Assembly (NCBI GenBank): GCA_017619375.1 | Contig: JAFZSL010000067.1 | Coordinates: 1 to 64,000, forward strand | DNA from: Prevotella sp. | Lineage (GTDB): Bacteria > Bacteroidota > Bacteroidia > Bacteroidales > Bacteroidaceae | DNA length: 64,000 nucleotides | Direction of reading: 5' to 3' | Shown: in pieces, positions 25,582 through 36,900 of the stretch | Layout: the number at the start of each line of letters is the position of its first letter | How positions within the stretch are numbered: position 1 is the stretch's first letter | Translations under genes and position numbers: made by a program | Notes under the pieces: model-generated | Seen by the model: the letters and a program-made list of their open reading frames with translations, nothing else | Database searches by the model: none | Told to the model about the DNA's origin: nothing

Positions 25582-28500
25582 ATGAAACAGAAAAAGACAT
25601 ACATCATCCTGCTCATGCTGTTGTGCTCCATCGGCATGATGGCGCAAGAGAGAGTGCTCACGGGAAAGGTGACAGAGAAACTCGACAACGGCACACAGGA
25701 CCCCATCATCGGGGCCAACGTGTTGCTCGTCAACAATCAGAACCGATACATCAAGGGTGCCGTCACCGACATCGACGGCAACTACATGCTCCAAGTGCCG
25801 GCCGATGCGAAGAACCTCAAGGTCAGGGTCACCTACATCGGCATGAAGACCGTCACCGTCAACTACAACGGACAGACCGAACTCGATTTCACCATGCAGA
25901 GCGAGGCGATGCTCGAGGAGGTCACCGTCACCGGTACGCGAGGCGGTCGCGACGGCATGGGTATCTCCAGGTTGGAACAGACCTCCGCCGTGCAGAGGGT
26001 GGACCTCGCCTCCATTGTCGAGACAGCCCCCGTCACCTCCGTGGAGGAAGCCTTGCAGGGACAGATAGCAGGCCTCGACATCAACCTCGGTGGCGACCCG
26101 GGAGCAAGGAGCAGCATACGCATCCGCGGAACCAGTTCGCTCAGCGCATCCAACGAACCGCTCATCATCATCGACGGTGTGCCGCAGGACGTGGACATCA
26201 CCGACGACTTCAACTTCTCCACCGCCAACGAGGAGGACTTCGGAGCACTCCTCAACATCGCTCCCGCCAACATCGAGAGCATCGAGGTGCTCAAGGATGC
26301 CTCCGCCACCGCCATCTACGGCACGAAGGGCGCCAACGGCGTGCTCCTCATCAACACCAAGAGAGGCTCCATGGGAAAGACCAAGTTCTCTTTCTCTTCC
26401 AAGTTCACCGCGAAGAAGGAGCCTGAGAGCATCCCCCTTCTCAACGGCGCACAGTATGTGTCGCTCATGCAGGACGCCATCTGGAACGCCGCCAATGCCA
26501 AGGGCATCAGTAACGCCCGCAACGAGATGGACATGCTCTTCAACAACCCCGAAATCAACTACGACCCCAACTACCGCTACTACGACGAATACAACGTGGA
26601 CACCGACTGGTTGGAGGCCGTCAAGCAGGATGCCATCATCACCGACAACAACTTCTCCATGACCGGTGGTGGCGAGAAGGCCGTCTATAAACTCAACCTC
26701 GGCTACTACGACGAGCAAGGCACCACCAAGGGCACCGGCGTGCAGCGACTCTCCGCCGGCATGAAGATCACCTACAACTTCAGCGACCGGCTCCGCGTGC
26801 GCACCGACTTCTCCTTCTCCAACACCAACAAGGACGCCAACGCCCTCTCTTCAGTCAGAAGCATCGCCATGCAGAAGATGCCCAACCTCAGTCCCTACTG
26901 GATAGACGATGCCACGAAGAAGCCCACCGATGTCTATTTCTCACGCGACGAGGATTTCCAAGGCTCCTTCACCAGTTCGGGCAGTTCCAGTGTGGGCAGC
27001 GCCAACTACAACCCTGTGGCAATGGTCAATGAAGGCTACAACAAAACCACCCAGCGTGATGAGAAGATGACCATCACGCTGCAGTACGACTTCCCCTTCA
27101 ACCTGCAATACCAGGGGTGGGTGTCGCTCAACATGCGCACCACCAAGAACAAGCAGTTCCTCCCGCAGGAGGCCACCGGCGTGCTCTGGACCAGCAATTT
27201 CGCCAACCGGAGCGTGGACGCCTCCACCGACGCCTTCTCCCTCCAGACGGAAAACAAGCTCATCTACAACAATACTTTCGCTGAGAAGCACAAACTCATC
27301 GCCACGGCCCTCGTCAAGACCGCCGACAACGAGAGTTTCAGCTACACCAGCGGCACCTACGGCAACGCCTCCGCCAACCTCAGCGACCCCGTCGTGGGCA
27401 GCGTGGTGGCATCGTCGGGCTCTGGCAACTCCGAGAGGCGCTCCATCTCCATGATCGGACAGGCCGTCTATTCCTATGACAACCGATACATCATCCGAGG
27501 CACCATCAACCATGAGGGCAACTCCACCATGGGCAAGGAGAAGCGATGGGGCACCTTCCCCGCCTTCGGTGCTTCCTGGAACATCGAGCAAGAGCATTTC
27601 TGGAGCGACAGTTTCAAGAAATGGTTCAACGAAGGCAAGGTGCGTTTCGGCTACGGATGGTCGGGCACTTCCCCCTCTGGAGCCTCCATCTACCTCGGCG
27701 CCTACAAGAGCCTTGGGCAGTACATGGACATGGCCGCCATCACACCCGACCGCATGCAACTCGACAACCTCAAGTGGGAGACCACAAGGGAGATGGACCT
27801 CGGCATCGACCTGAGGCTCTTCAACCGTTTCTCCTTCACTTTCGACTACTACGACAAGCAGACCTCCGACATGTTGCTCAAGGACACCAAGTTGCCGGCA
27901 TCCACAGGTTACAATTCCGTGAAATACATCAACTCCGGCAAGATGAGCAACAAGGGAGTGGAGTTGAGGTTTGAATACCAAGTGCTAAGGAACAAGGTCT
28001 GGACCATCTCCGTCAATGCCAATGTCAGCCGCAATATCAACAAGGTGAAGGAGTTGCCCAGCACGTGGGTGATGGACAACTACTCCTTCGGCAACGGCAA
28101 CTATGCCCTCCGCATCGTGGAGAACGCCCCCGTCGGTTCCTTCTACGGATACCGCTACCTCGGCGTCTATCAGAACACGGCCGAGACCTTCGCCCGTGAC
28201 GCATCAGGCAACGTGATGTACGACTGGCAGGGCAACATCATCACCATGAAGAACGGGACGGTGCAGACCTACCCAGGAGACGCCAAGTATGAGGACATCA
28301 ACCACGACGGCGTCATCAATGAGAACGACATCGTCTATCTGGGCAACGCCAATCCCAAGTTCTTCGGCGGTGGCGGCTTCCAGATAAGATGGAAGGACCT
28401 CACCCTCACCACCTTCTTCTATGGACGCTACGGACAGAAGGTCATCAACGGCGCCCGCATCTCGCTGGAGAACATGTATGGCAAGAACAACCAAAGCACC

Positions 28501-28845
28501 GCCGTGCTGCACAGATGGCGCGCCGAAGGTGACCAGACCGACATTCCCCGTGCGCTCTATGGCATGGGCTACAACTACCTTGGCAGCGACCGCTTCGTGG
28601 AGAACGCCTCGTTCATCCGACTGAAGACCCTCTCGCTGAGTTACAACTTCCCCAAGAAATGGTTGAAAAATTGGGGAGTGAGCAAACTCAACGTCTTCGC
28701 CACCGCCTACGACCTCTTCACATGGACCAAGTACAAGGGGCAGGACCCGGAGGTCTCCATGCCTTCGGCCACCAGCCTCGTCAGAGACAACGCCACCACG
28801 CCTGTCTCACGACGTTTCTCCATCGGTGTCAACCTCGACTTTTAA
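25582..28845 (+). CDS. SusC/RagA-type TonB-linked outer-membrane transporter 1
   Basis: A 1087-residue protein with a signal peptide (about 1-22), a carboxypeptidase-regulatory-like domain (about 26-110, VTDIDGNYMLQVPADAKNLK), a TonB-box-like segment (LEEVTVTG), the plug (about 125-255 with IRIRGTSSLSASNEPLIIID) and a 22-strand-type barrel ending VNLDF. Length and order are those of SusC transporters, which form a pedal-bin complex with the SusD lipoprotein encoded immediately behind (11 bp). The imported ligand is unknown. It has no N-terminal STN domain, so it is not expected to signal to an anti-sigma factor. Confidence 0.95.
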   Translation: MKQKKTYIILLMLLCSIGMMAQERVLTGKVTEKLDNGTQDPIIGANVLLVNNQNRYIKGAVTDIDGNYMLQVPADAKNLKVRVTYIGMKTVTVNYNGQTELDFTMQSEAMLEEVTVTGTRGGRDGMGISRLEQTSAVQRVDLASIVETAPVTSVEEALQGQIAGLDINLGGDPGARSSIRIRGTSSLSASNEPLIIIDGVPQDVDITDDFNFSTANEEDFGALLNIAPANIESIEVLKDASATAIYGTKGANGVLLINTKRGSMGKTKFSFSSKFTAKKEPESIPLLNGAQYVSLMQDAIWNAANAKGISNARNEMDMLFNNPEINYDPNYRYYDEYNVDTDWLEAVKQDAIITDNNFSMTGGGEKAVYKLNLGYYDEQGTTKGTGVQRLSAGMKITYNFSDRLRVRTDFSFSNTNKDANALSSVRSIAMQKMPNLSPYWIDDATKKPTDVYFSRDEDFQGSFTSSGSSSVGSANYNPVAMVNEGYNKTTQRDEKMTITLQYDFPFNLQYQGWVSLNMRTTKNKQFLPQEATGVLWTSNFANRSVDASTDAFSLQTENKLIYNNTFAEKHKLIATALVKTADNESFSYTSGTYGNASANLSDPVVGSVVASSGSGNSERRSISMIGQAVYSYDNRYIIRGTINHEGNSTMGKEKRWGTFPAFGASWNIEQEHFWSDSFKKWFNEGKVRFGYGWSGTSPSGASIYLGAYKSLGQYMDMAAITPDRMQLDNLKWETTREMDLGIDLRLFNRFSFTFDYYDKQTSDMLLKDTKLPASTGYNSVKYINSGKMSNKGVELRFEYQVLRNKVWTISVNANVSRNINKVKELPSTWVMDNYSFGNGNYALRIVENAPVGSFYGYRYLGVYQNTAETFARDASGNVMYDWQGNIITMKNGTVQTYPGDAKYEDINHDGVINENDIVYLGNANPKFFGGGGFQIRWKDLTLTTFFYGRYGQKVINGARISLENMYGKNNQSTAVLHRWRAEGDQTDIPRALYGMGYNYLGSDRFVENASFIRLKTLSLSYNFPKKWLKNWGVSKLNVFATAYDLFTWTKYKGQDPEVSMPSATSLVRDNATTPVSRRFSIGVNLDF

Positions 28846-28856
28846 TCAGAAAGACA

Positions 28857-30437
28857 ATGAAGAAGAACCTATTATACATGCTGATGTGCGGAGCACTCAC
28901 GCTCGCCACAGCCACCTCCTGCAACGACTGGCTTGACGTGCTGCCCAACAACGAGCAGGTGACCGACGACTACTGGAAGTCGAAGGAGGATGTCGAGGCG
29001 GTCATCGCCTCAGGATACTACTATATGAGACAGTGCGTGCCCACCTTCATCAAATGGGGTGAACTGCGTGGAGGGTCCTTGTACACCACCGCCACCGGCG
29101 ATGCCAAGTTGCAGGATTTCAACATGACGGCCAACCATTCGCTTTGCGACTGGTCGAATGTCTACAAGGTCATCGGAATGGCCAACTCCGTCATCCTCTA
29201 CGCACCTGGCGTGAAGGACGATACCTACTATGAGGCCATTCTCAACTCACACCTCTCCGAGGCCTATTTCCAAAGGGCATACTGCTATTTGCTCCTCGCC
29301 AAGAACTACAGGGAGGTGCCGCTCGTCATGCAGGCATACGTCAATGACAATGCCAGTTTCGACCTCGCCAAGTCCACCGAGACGCAAATCATCGCCCAGG
29401 TCAAGGAGGATGTCAGGACCGCCCTCGCCACCGATGCCGCCAAAGGAACCTTCGAGGAGGACTGGGCCACCAAGGGAAGGGCTACCAAATGGGCGCTCTA
29501 CGCCCTCATGGCCGACGCCTGCCTCTGGAGCGAGGATTACGACCAGTGCATCGAATACTGCGACAAGGTGCTGAATGCCAAGGACGCCTTCCGTCCCGTC
29601 TTCATGACCAACACCAACGACTGGTACACCATGTTCTATCCCGGCAACAGCAACGAGTCGATTTTCGAACTCAACTGGGATTACTCGGAAAACCAAACCA
29701 ACAATTTCAACTCCTTGTTCACCTTGACGGCATCCTCGCCCTTGAGACCCACCACGAGGGCCACGGAGCGGATGAAGGAGGAGACGCAGGTGCTCAAGGA
29801 CGAGGGGCTCACCGAGGACGGGCGCATGGGACGCATGCTGATGTCAACTTACGTGCCCGACAACGGACAAGCCATAGGATGGGCCTCCTCCAACCAATAT
29901 TACATCTGGAAATACTACGGCACCGACGTGCCTGACATCACCGGCGGGGCGCGCGCCCATCAGGATGCAAACTTCATCATCTACCGCGTGGCAGACCTCA
30001 TGCTGATGAAAGCCCTCGCGCTCACCATGAAAGGACAGGGAGGTTGGGCAGAGGCTGTCAGTCTCGTCAACAAGGTGCGCAACCGTGCCGCTTTGCCCAA
30101 TTTCAAGGACATCGACACCACGTCGCCTGATGCCGCGGCTCAAATCTCCCAACTCGACGAGATGACGCTCATCGAGGAGATTCTCGACCAGCGCGAGATG
30201 GAGTTCATGGCAGAGGCCAAGCGGTGGTATGACCTGCTCTGGCTCGGAAGAGTGGGAGGAGGGAAATACAAGACACAGTTCATCAACAAGGTGGTGGAAG
30301 GCAACCAGACCACCAACCAGCAGTGGATACGCTCGGTGCTCCAGGATGAGAACGCCTGGTACATGCCCATCCCGCAAGCCGACATCGAGCACAACAAACT
30401 GTTGGAGCAAAATCCATATTATTCATCATCCAAGTAA
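28857..30437 (+). CDS. SusD/RagB-type surface lipoprotein 1
   Basis: A 526-residue lipoprotein; the start is the ATG at 28857 because the lipobox ATATSC (Cys 22) follows directly, whereas longer in-frame versions run back into susC. After the Cys comes NDWLDVLPNNEQVTDDYWKS, the classic SusD opening. Four TPR-like helical pairs form the SusC-binding side (for example HLSEAYFQRAYCYLLLAKNY), and the C-terminus has the usual MEFMAEAKRWYDLLWLGRVG. It forms the lid over the SusC barrel and gives first contact with the ligand. Confidence 0.95.
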   Translation: MKKNLLYMLMCGALTLATATSCNDWLDVLPNNEQVTDDYWKSKEDVEAVIASGYYYMRQCVPTFIKWGELRGGSLYTTATGDAKLQDFNMTANHSLCDWSNVYKVIGMANSVILYAPGVKDDTYYEAILNSHLSEAYFQRAYCYLLLAKNYREVPLVMQAYVNDNASFDLAKSTETQIIAQVKEDVRTALATDAAKGTFEEDWATKGRATKWALYALMADACLWSEDYDQCIEYCDKVLNAKDAFRPVFMTNTNDWYTMFYPGNSNESIFELNWDYSENQTNNFNSLFTLTASSPLRPTTRATERMKEETQVLKDEGLTEDGRMGRMLMSTYVPDNGQAIGWASSNQYYIWKYYGTDVPDITGGARAHQDANFIIYRVADLMLMKALALTMKGQGGWAEAVSLVNKVRNRAALPNFKDIDTTSPDAAAQISQLDEMTLIEEILDQREMEFMAEAKRWYDLLWLGRVGGGKYKTQFINKVVEGNQTTNQQWIRSVLQDENAWYMPIPQADIEHNKLLEQNPYYSSSK

Positions 30438-30452
30438 GGAAAGGAACGAAGC

Positions 30453-32165
30453 ATGGACACAACCAGAAAAATCATACGCAACATCGTCTGTCTCGCAGCA
30501 GCGGCTTTTTTCTTCGCCGCCTGCGACAAGGATGTGTTCGACATCAATACCGACCCGTTCAAGAACGAGGTCTACAGCACCACGCTCATGTCGCCCATCT
30601 CCTCCTTCCTTGAAGAACAAGAGGGATATGGCGAATATGTGAAGATGCTACGCTACGCCAATATGTTCAACGCGCTTAACCAGTCGTCATCAGGAACCAG
30701 TTTCACCGCTTTCGTTCCCAACGACGACGCCATGCGCGAGTTCTACCGCCGCAGGGGGGTGGACAGCCTCGAGCAACTCTCCAAGGAATATGCCAAGGCC
30801 TTCGTCCTCTACCACACCGTCAAGGACTCCATCCTTCCCGAATCCTTCGTGCAGAAGAAGTCGGTGCAGAACCTCAGCGGCGATGTCATCAACATCACCA
30901 TCGACCCGCAGCACGCCGGACAGGCCATCCTCAACAACGAAGGCTGTGTGGTGGAGATGGGACTCAGCGCCTACAACGGCAAGGTGTATGTCCTCTCTTC
31001 GGCCATGACACCCCTGGTGGAGACCGTCTACGACAGGGTGGTGCAGGGTGGACGCTCCCGCATCATGGCCGAGGCGTTGCAAGCCACGGGATGGGCAGGC
31101 AAACTCAGCATCGTGGTGGATACCACCATCAATGAGGAAAGGCAGAAAGTCATCAACCATTACTATTACACCCTGCTCAACGTCTCCGACGCCACATTCG
31201 CCAAGGCAGGCGTCGCTTCGCTCGACCAACTCAGGCAAGTGTTGCGCAGCACCGACAAGGAAGGGTTGGCTGAGGACTCCCTGCTCCGCAAATACGTGGG
31301 CTATCACATTCTTCAGAACCAATACACCACCGACGAGATGGGAGCCATGGTGGGGTCGGAACCTACCCGCATTTGGAGTTCGTCGGCCAGCAACCAGGTG
31401 TTCACCGTCACCTACGACAGCCTCGCCACGAGTGAAGCCGACAAGTTCGTGCTCAACGGCTCCGGCGTGTCAGCCAGGTTCGTCCCGGAGGAGTCGAACG
31501 TGTTGTGCAAGAATGGCTACGTGCACGAACTCGATGGTTGGCTGCCCGTATGGGAGCCGGAGCAGGCCACCGTGCTGTGGGACCTGGCCGACTATACCGA
31601 AATCAAGAATCTTGTCGATCCCGAGTATTACCAGCCAGCCGAGCCGACGGCCTCCGAGCAGCGCTTCCGTGTGGCCTCCGCCGCCTGTTTCGAATATGAG
31701 ATGGGCGAGGCTGGCTCGAAGAACCGCAACTACAGCGACATCGACTATGTCACCTGCCGCAGCAATATGAAGGATGCCCACAACTACGACCGCATCGTCT
31801 TCAACCTAGGCTACATGGGCAAGGTGAGCATGCGCACCCCCACCATCGTCAGGGGAAAGTACAAGGTGGAACTCACCCTCGTCTTCATGACAGGCAACAA
31901 CTTCATGCGCCAGCAGACCGACGGTAATGGTGGAATGCTGAAGATGGCCTTTGATGAAAAGGACGAATACACCGTCTTCACCGCACCCTATACGAAGGTC
32001 ACCAGCGCACTCCCCGGCGTGTATACCAGTACCATCTACGAGGAGATTGAGTTTCCTGAAACCGCCTCTCACGATTTCAGTTTCATCGTACTCGACCCGG
32101 CGGCCAGCACCAACAGCAATTTCAGCCTTCAGTTCGACTACATCAAGTTCACACCCATCGAATAA
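30453..32165 (+). CDS. Fasciclin (FAS1) surface lipoprotein B
   Basis: A 570-residue lipoprotein, Cys 24 (FFFAAC) followed by DKDVFD. Two FAS1 domains: about 50-195 (H1 motif FTAFVPNDDAMREFYRRRGV, then FVLYHTVKDSIL) and about 200-345 (GVASLDQLRQVL, LRKYVGYHILQNQ). Residues about 400-570 are a separate beta-sandwich-like domain ending FDYIKFTPIE, as in many surface glycan-binding lipoproteins. It sits in the place of SusE/SusF in ordinary polysaccharide loci, so a ligand-binding role on the surface is the best guess. Confidence 0.8.
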   Translation: MDTTRKIIRNIVCLAAAAFFFAACDKDVFDINTDPFKNEVYSTTLMSPISSFLEEQEGYGEYVKMLRYANMFNALNQSSSGTSFTAFVPNDDAMREFYRRRGVDSLEQLSKEYAKAFVLYHTVKDSILPESFVQKKSVQNLSGDVINITIDPQHAGQAILNNEGCVVEMGLSAYNGKVYVLSSAMTPLVETVYDRVVQGGRSRIMAEALQATGWAGKLSIVVDTTINEERQKVINHYYYTLLNVSDATFAKAGVASLDQLRQVLRSTDKEGLAEDSLLRKYVGYHILQNQYTTDEMGAMVGSEPTRIWSSSASNQVFTVTYDSLATSEADKFVLNGSGVSARFVPEESNVLCKNGYVHELDGWLPVWEPEQATVLWDLADYTEIKNLVDPEYYQPAEPTASEQRFRVASAACFEYEMGEAGSKNRNYSDIDYVTCRSNMKDAHNYDRIVFNLGYMGKVSMRTPTIVRGKYKVELTLVFMTGNNFMRQQTDGNGGMLKMAFDEKDEYTVFTAPYTKVTSALPGVYTSTIYEEIEFPETASHDFSFIVLDPAASTNSNFSLQFDYIKFTPIE

Positions 32166-32182
32166 CCAAAGACCGACAAGAC

Positions 32183-33889
32183 ATGAGGACCATCTATAAA
32201 ACAACCATTTTCCTGCTCACCCTGTTCGTGGCGGCATCCTGCTCCGAACTGGAAGATGACGACCACTACGGCAACTCTGACACGGTCATCTCCAACAATG
32301 AGTTGAAGATTGTCAACACTTCTTCCGAGGAATACATCAAGGACAGGGCCGACCTCTCCAGCATGAGCCAACTGTTTCAGAGTCAGGGCATCTATGAGGA
32401 ACTGGCCAGGAAGGGCCAACTCAGCACCATGCTCGTGGTGACCAACGACCATTTCAAGGCCCCTGAGGAGAAGACGGAGTTTGTCACCAGGTCGCACGTG
32501 AGCGACATCTCCATCTCCCCCGCCAATCTGGAGGACGGCACCCGCCTCATGATGTGGCATGGGAAATATGTCAATGTCGTCATCGACTCCCTCGGACGGC
32601 AAGGCAACATCGTCGACCACATCCTCTTCAACAATGGCGCGGTGAAAGAAGTGGTGAAGACCACCACAGGCTACGTCTATGTCATCTCCGACATGATACA
32701 GACTCCCACCTCGCTCTATGACTTCATCAACGACCTCGACGACGAATACTCCATCTTCCGCGAGATGGTGCTCGCCTCGGGAGGAAAGGAGTTCGACAGG
32801 GCCAACAGCAAGGCCATCGGCATCAACGACCAAGGCAACACCGTCTATGACTCCGTCTTCATCTATCGAAACACGTTCTTCGAGAACGTCAACTTCGATA
32901 TGAACTCCGAGTCGCTCACCGCCACCATGCTCCTTCCCTCCAACGATGTCATCAATGCCGCTCTCGACGATGCCCACCAGCGACTTGCCGCATGGGAGAT
33001 GGAGCGGCCCGACAGCCTGATGAAGGACTGGATACTCAAAACGGCCTTCTTTGCCAAGAGATATGCGCCAGAGCAGATGCAGACCACGGAACAGCAAGAC
33101 CTCAAGAGTATTTTCAGCACACAATGGCGCACCAACGTGCAGCAGGTGGACACCTCCGAACCCATCGAACTCTCCAACGGCATTGTGTACAAGGTAAAGA
33201 AGATTCACCTGCCCAACAATCTGTTGATGTATCGCCTGAAGGACTATTTCTATTATTACGAGAACTGTACCGACGAGCAGAAGGCGAATTATTTCAAGGC
33301 GGTGAACCTCAATTTCAAGGAGTGCAACACCGAGGTGGCGGCATGGTCGCCGCTCCCTGGCGTATGGCCATTGCACGAGAACCGCATCATCCGCTTTGAC
33401 AAACCCTCCGACATCGCCGATGCCGACGGGTTCCAACTTGACTTCACGCCCATCAAACTCAATGCCGACGGCACGGTGAAGCCCTACCTCTTCCCGCCGG
33501 GTGCCTACCGCTTCGCCATGGGGTCCGTGCAGAACCAGGGCCTTGACATCGTCGTCACCGTCTTCGCCGAAGGACAGGAAATCGCCAAGTCGAGAGCCAT
33601 CACTTGGGGCACCACCACCGAATTCCACTACGACCGTGGCACCACACTCTCCAACACCCACCCCGAGGGTTATGACGCCACTTATGTGAGAGAGGTGGGA
33701 GGCAACAGCAAGGCCGCCAACTACGATACCGACGGAGGACAGATGATGGAGGAACTCGTCATCCCCGACGTCAAGGGCGACGGTTCTCCCGTGAGAATCA
33801 CCATGCGGCTCACTTGCGGTAGTTGGGAGGGGAAGACCAATGTGAAAATCCACCATTGGTGCCTGCGCCCCACCGCCAACAATTATTAA
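32183..33889 (+). CDS. Fasciclin-like surface lipoprotein C
   Basis: A 568-residue lipoprotein, lipobox VAASC (Cys 20), then SELEDDD. The N-terminal half is FAS1-like but divergent: STMLVVTNDHFKAPEE replaces the H1 motif (about 75-90), and a second weaker unit has LTATMLLPSNDVINAALDD (about 245). Residues about 390-568 form a beta-rich C-terminal domain (PPGAYRFAMGSVQNQGLDIV, ending HHWCLRP). It matches lipoprotein B in overall layout, so the two probably arose by duplication and divergence. It ends 22 bp before the second susC. Confidence 0.7.
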   Translation: MRTIYKTTIFLLTLFVAASCSELEDDDHYGNSDTVISNNELKIVNTSSEEYIKDRADLSSMSQLFQSQGIYEELARKGQLSTMLVVTNDHFKAPEEKTEFVTRSHVSDISISPANLEDGTRLMMWHGKYVNVVIDSLGRQGNIVDHILFNNGAVKEVVKTTTGYVYVISDMIQTPTSLYDFINDLDDEYSIFREMVLASGGKEFDRANSKAIGINDQGNTVYDSVFIYRNTFFENVNFDMNSESLTATMLLPSNDVINAALDDAHQRLAAWEMERPDSLMKDWILKTAFFAKRYAPEQMQTTEQQDLKSIFSTQWRTNVQQVDTSEPIELSNGIVYKVKKIHLPNNLLMYRLKDYFYYYENCTDEQKANYFKAVNLNFKECNTEVAAWSPLPGVWPLHENRIIRFDKPSDIADADGFQLDFTPIKLNADGTVKPYLFPPGAYRFAMGSVQNQGLDIVVTVFAEGQEIAKSRAITWGTTTEFHYDRGTTLSNTHPEGYDATYVREVGGNSKAANYDTDGGQMMEELVIPDVKGDGSPVRITMRLTCGSWEGKTNVKIHHWCLRPTANNY

Positions 33890-33911
33890 ACCATAGCATC
33901 ACACCTACGAT

Positions 33912-36900
33912 ATGAGCAATAACATGAAGAAACTGATGATATGCCTCGCCATGGCCATGGCATGGGTCTGGGGAGCGCAAGCGCAGACCATCAACGGACA
34001 TGTGTTCACCTCCACCAGCGAACCAGTGGTGGACGCCATCGTCACCAGTCCAGGATGCACAGCCGCAAGGACGGCGGCCGATGGCGGTTTCACCATTAAA
34101 GGGGTGGGGAAGGGCAATCCTCTCACCGTCTGGCACGATGGCTATTACCAGCGAACAGTCTATGTCAACGACCTGCAGGGGGATGACCTGAGCATCTTCC
34201 TTGTCGAGGAGGACAAGACCCGTTACAATGAAACCGTCATCACACCGTTCACCGTAAGTGGCGGTTCCGCCGCCACTACAAGCATGGCCAACATCAACCG
34301 CAAGGACTTCGCCTTGGGAGCCCTCTCCATCGACAACGCCCTCAAAGGCGAGGTGACGGGCCTGCAGGTGACCAACAAGAGCGGCATGACAGGAGAGGGA
34401 GCCTTCCTCCAACTCAGGGGCGTGCGCTCCCTCGTGGCGGAGAACACGCCGCTCATTGTCATCAACGGCGTGCCTTACATGCCCGACGCCAACCTCAGTC
34501 AAATCATCGGGGGCTACTCCAGGTCGCTCTTCCAGTCGCTCAACAGCCTTGACATCCGTAACATCACGGTGCTCAAGGGTGCGGAGGCTGCCGCCTATGG
34601 CTCTATGGGCTCCAACGGCGTAATCATGATTGAGACCGACCAGGCAAGCAGCACCGATATGAACACGCGCATCTCTTTCTCGGCCATTGCCGGCATGAAC
34701 TGGAACTCCAAGCGCGTACCCCTGATGAACGCATCTGAGTACAAGAACTACCTCAGCGACATCGGACTGACCTATTATCCCAACATGGAGGCCTTCTTCA
34801 CCGATTTCAACTTCCTCAGCGACCCCGATGCCAACAAGTCGTACCTCTATCAGTATGACACCGATTGGCAGGACGAAATCTACCGCAACAGCACCACCAT
34901 GGACTACCTCTTCCGCGTGGAGGGTGGTGACAACATCGCCAAGTACAACATCTCCCTCGGCTATCTGGGAGACCAAGGCACGCTGAAGAACACCAATAGC
35001 GACCGCTACAACGCACAAATCAACGCCTCCGTACTCGTCAGCAAGAATTTCGAGATTCGCGCCAACATCAACACCGCCTATCTCAAGGGACAATATCAGG
35101 AACAGGGCATGTCCTTGGAGACCAATCCCATGCTCGCCGCCTACCGCCGAGCACCACTGCTCAGCCCCTACAAGAGCGACATGTATGGAAATCTCATCAA
35201 CACCTACGCCAGTTATTGGTTCGGAGCCATCAACAACGAGGACTTCATCGTCAGCAATCCGCTTTCCCTCGTCAACACCATGACGGGCAAGAACAGGCAG
35301 TATGACATGAACCTAAAGATACAATTCATCTACAACCCCGTGAAGAACCTCACCCTCAACGGCATCGTGGGGATGTACTACAACTACAACCAGGAGGAAG
35401 CCTTCATCCCCGGCATCAACAACGAGGACGTCGTGCCACTCTTTGACCAATATGGACAGGCCGACAACACCATCAGGGTGGGTACCAACCATACGTTCAA
35501 CATGTACTACAACGTCAATGCCGCCTACCGGCTGAACATCGGCGAGCAGCATAAGTTCAACCTCAACGCCGGATGGCAGGCCGTCACCACCTCCTATGAG
35601 TACGACGCCGGATTCGGACGCAACTCCAACAACGACTTCTACCAGACCTTGGGCGATGCTCAGTCTTTAGGACGCTATTTCTCCGGCTACAACAACAAGT
35701 GGAACTGGATGAATGTCTACGCCCATGCTGACTGGACCTTCAACAACCTGGTGAAGGTGGGCGTGACCGGTGCATTCGACGGCGCATCGTCCATCGGAAA
35801 GGATGCCACGAGGATGACCTTCTATCCCGCCGCCGACGTGGTGTTCATGGCCAAGAACCTGCCTGCCCTCAGCACCAAGGACTGGGTGGACAAACTCAAC
35901 CTCTATGCCAACTACACCATCACCGGCAACAGCAGGTTCTCCTCCAAATACGGAAAATACTACTACACCTCCAACCCCTACCAGACCATCTCGGGCATCG
36001 TCAGGGCCAACGTCCCCAACACCGCCATCAAGGCTGAGAAGGACCAGACCATGAACGTCGGCCTCGAGGCTGCGTTATGGCACAACAGGGTGCAACTCGG
36101 CATCGGCTACTACAACACCAAGGCCACCGACGTGCTCATCTCCGGCGACCGTTCGCCCATCCTCGGTTCCAGCCTCTATTACAACAACGAGGCCGAACTG
36201 TCGTCAAAGGGTTTGGAACTCTCCCTCGCTATCTCGCCCATCTACACCAAGGACTTCAGATGGACCATCGGCGGGACGATGACCACCCTTGACAACGAGG
36301 TCAACTCTTTGGGTACGCTCAACGAGATGGTCACCACGCTCAGCGACGGCGCACAGGTCATCACAAGGGTGGGGGAGAACCCCTACGCCTTCTACGGACT
36401 CAAGTCGCTCGGTGTCTTCAAGACCACCGCAGAGGCAGAGGCTGCCAACCTCACCGCCAATGGAATGCCGTTCCAGGCAGGAGACGTCCACTACTACGAT
36501 GCCAACCACGACGGCATCATCGACAGCGACGACAGGGTGGTCATCGGCTCTGCTACTCCCGACCTCTTCGGCTCGCTCTTCACACGTTTCGAATACAAGA
36601 GTTTCGCACTCGACCTCACCTTCACCTATTCCTTCGGCAATGATGCATACAATGCCGTCAGGCGCGTCACAGAGTCGGAGAGCGACTTCTCCAACCAGGC
36701 CAAGTCGGTCAACCGCAGATGGCTCATGGAGGGTCAGGACACCGACATGCCAAGGGTGAGATACAATGACCGTGTGGGCAACAACGCCTTCAGCGACAGG
36801 TGGATAGAGGATGCCGGATATGTCAAGTTGCGCGATGTCACCTTCAGTTACACTTGGAACAAACCCCTTTGGAACTTCATCCAAGGCGGAACGGCCTTCG

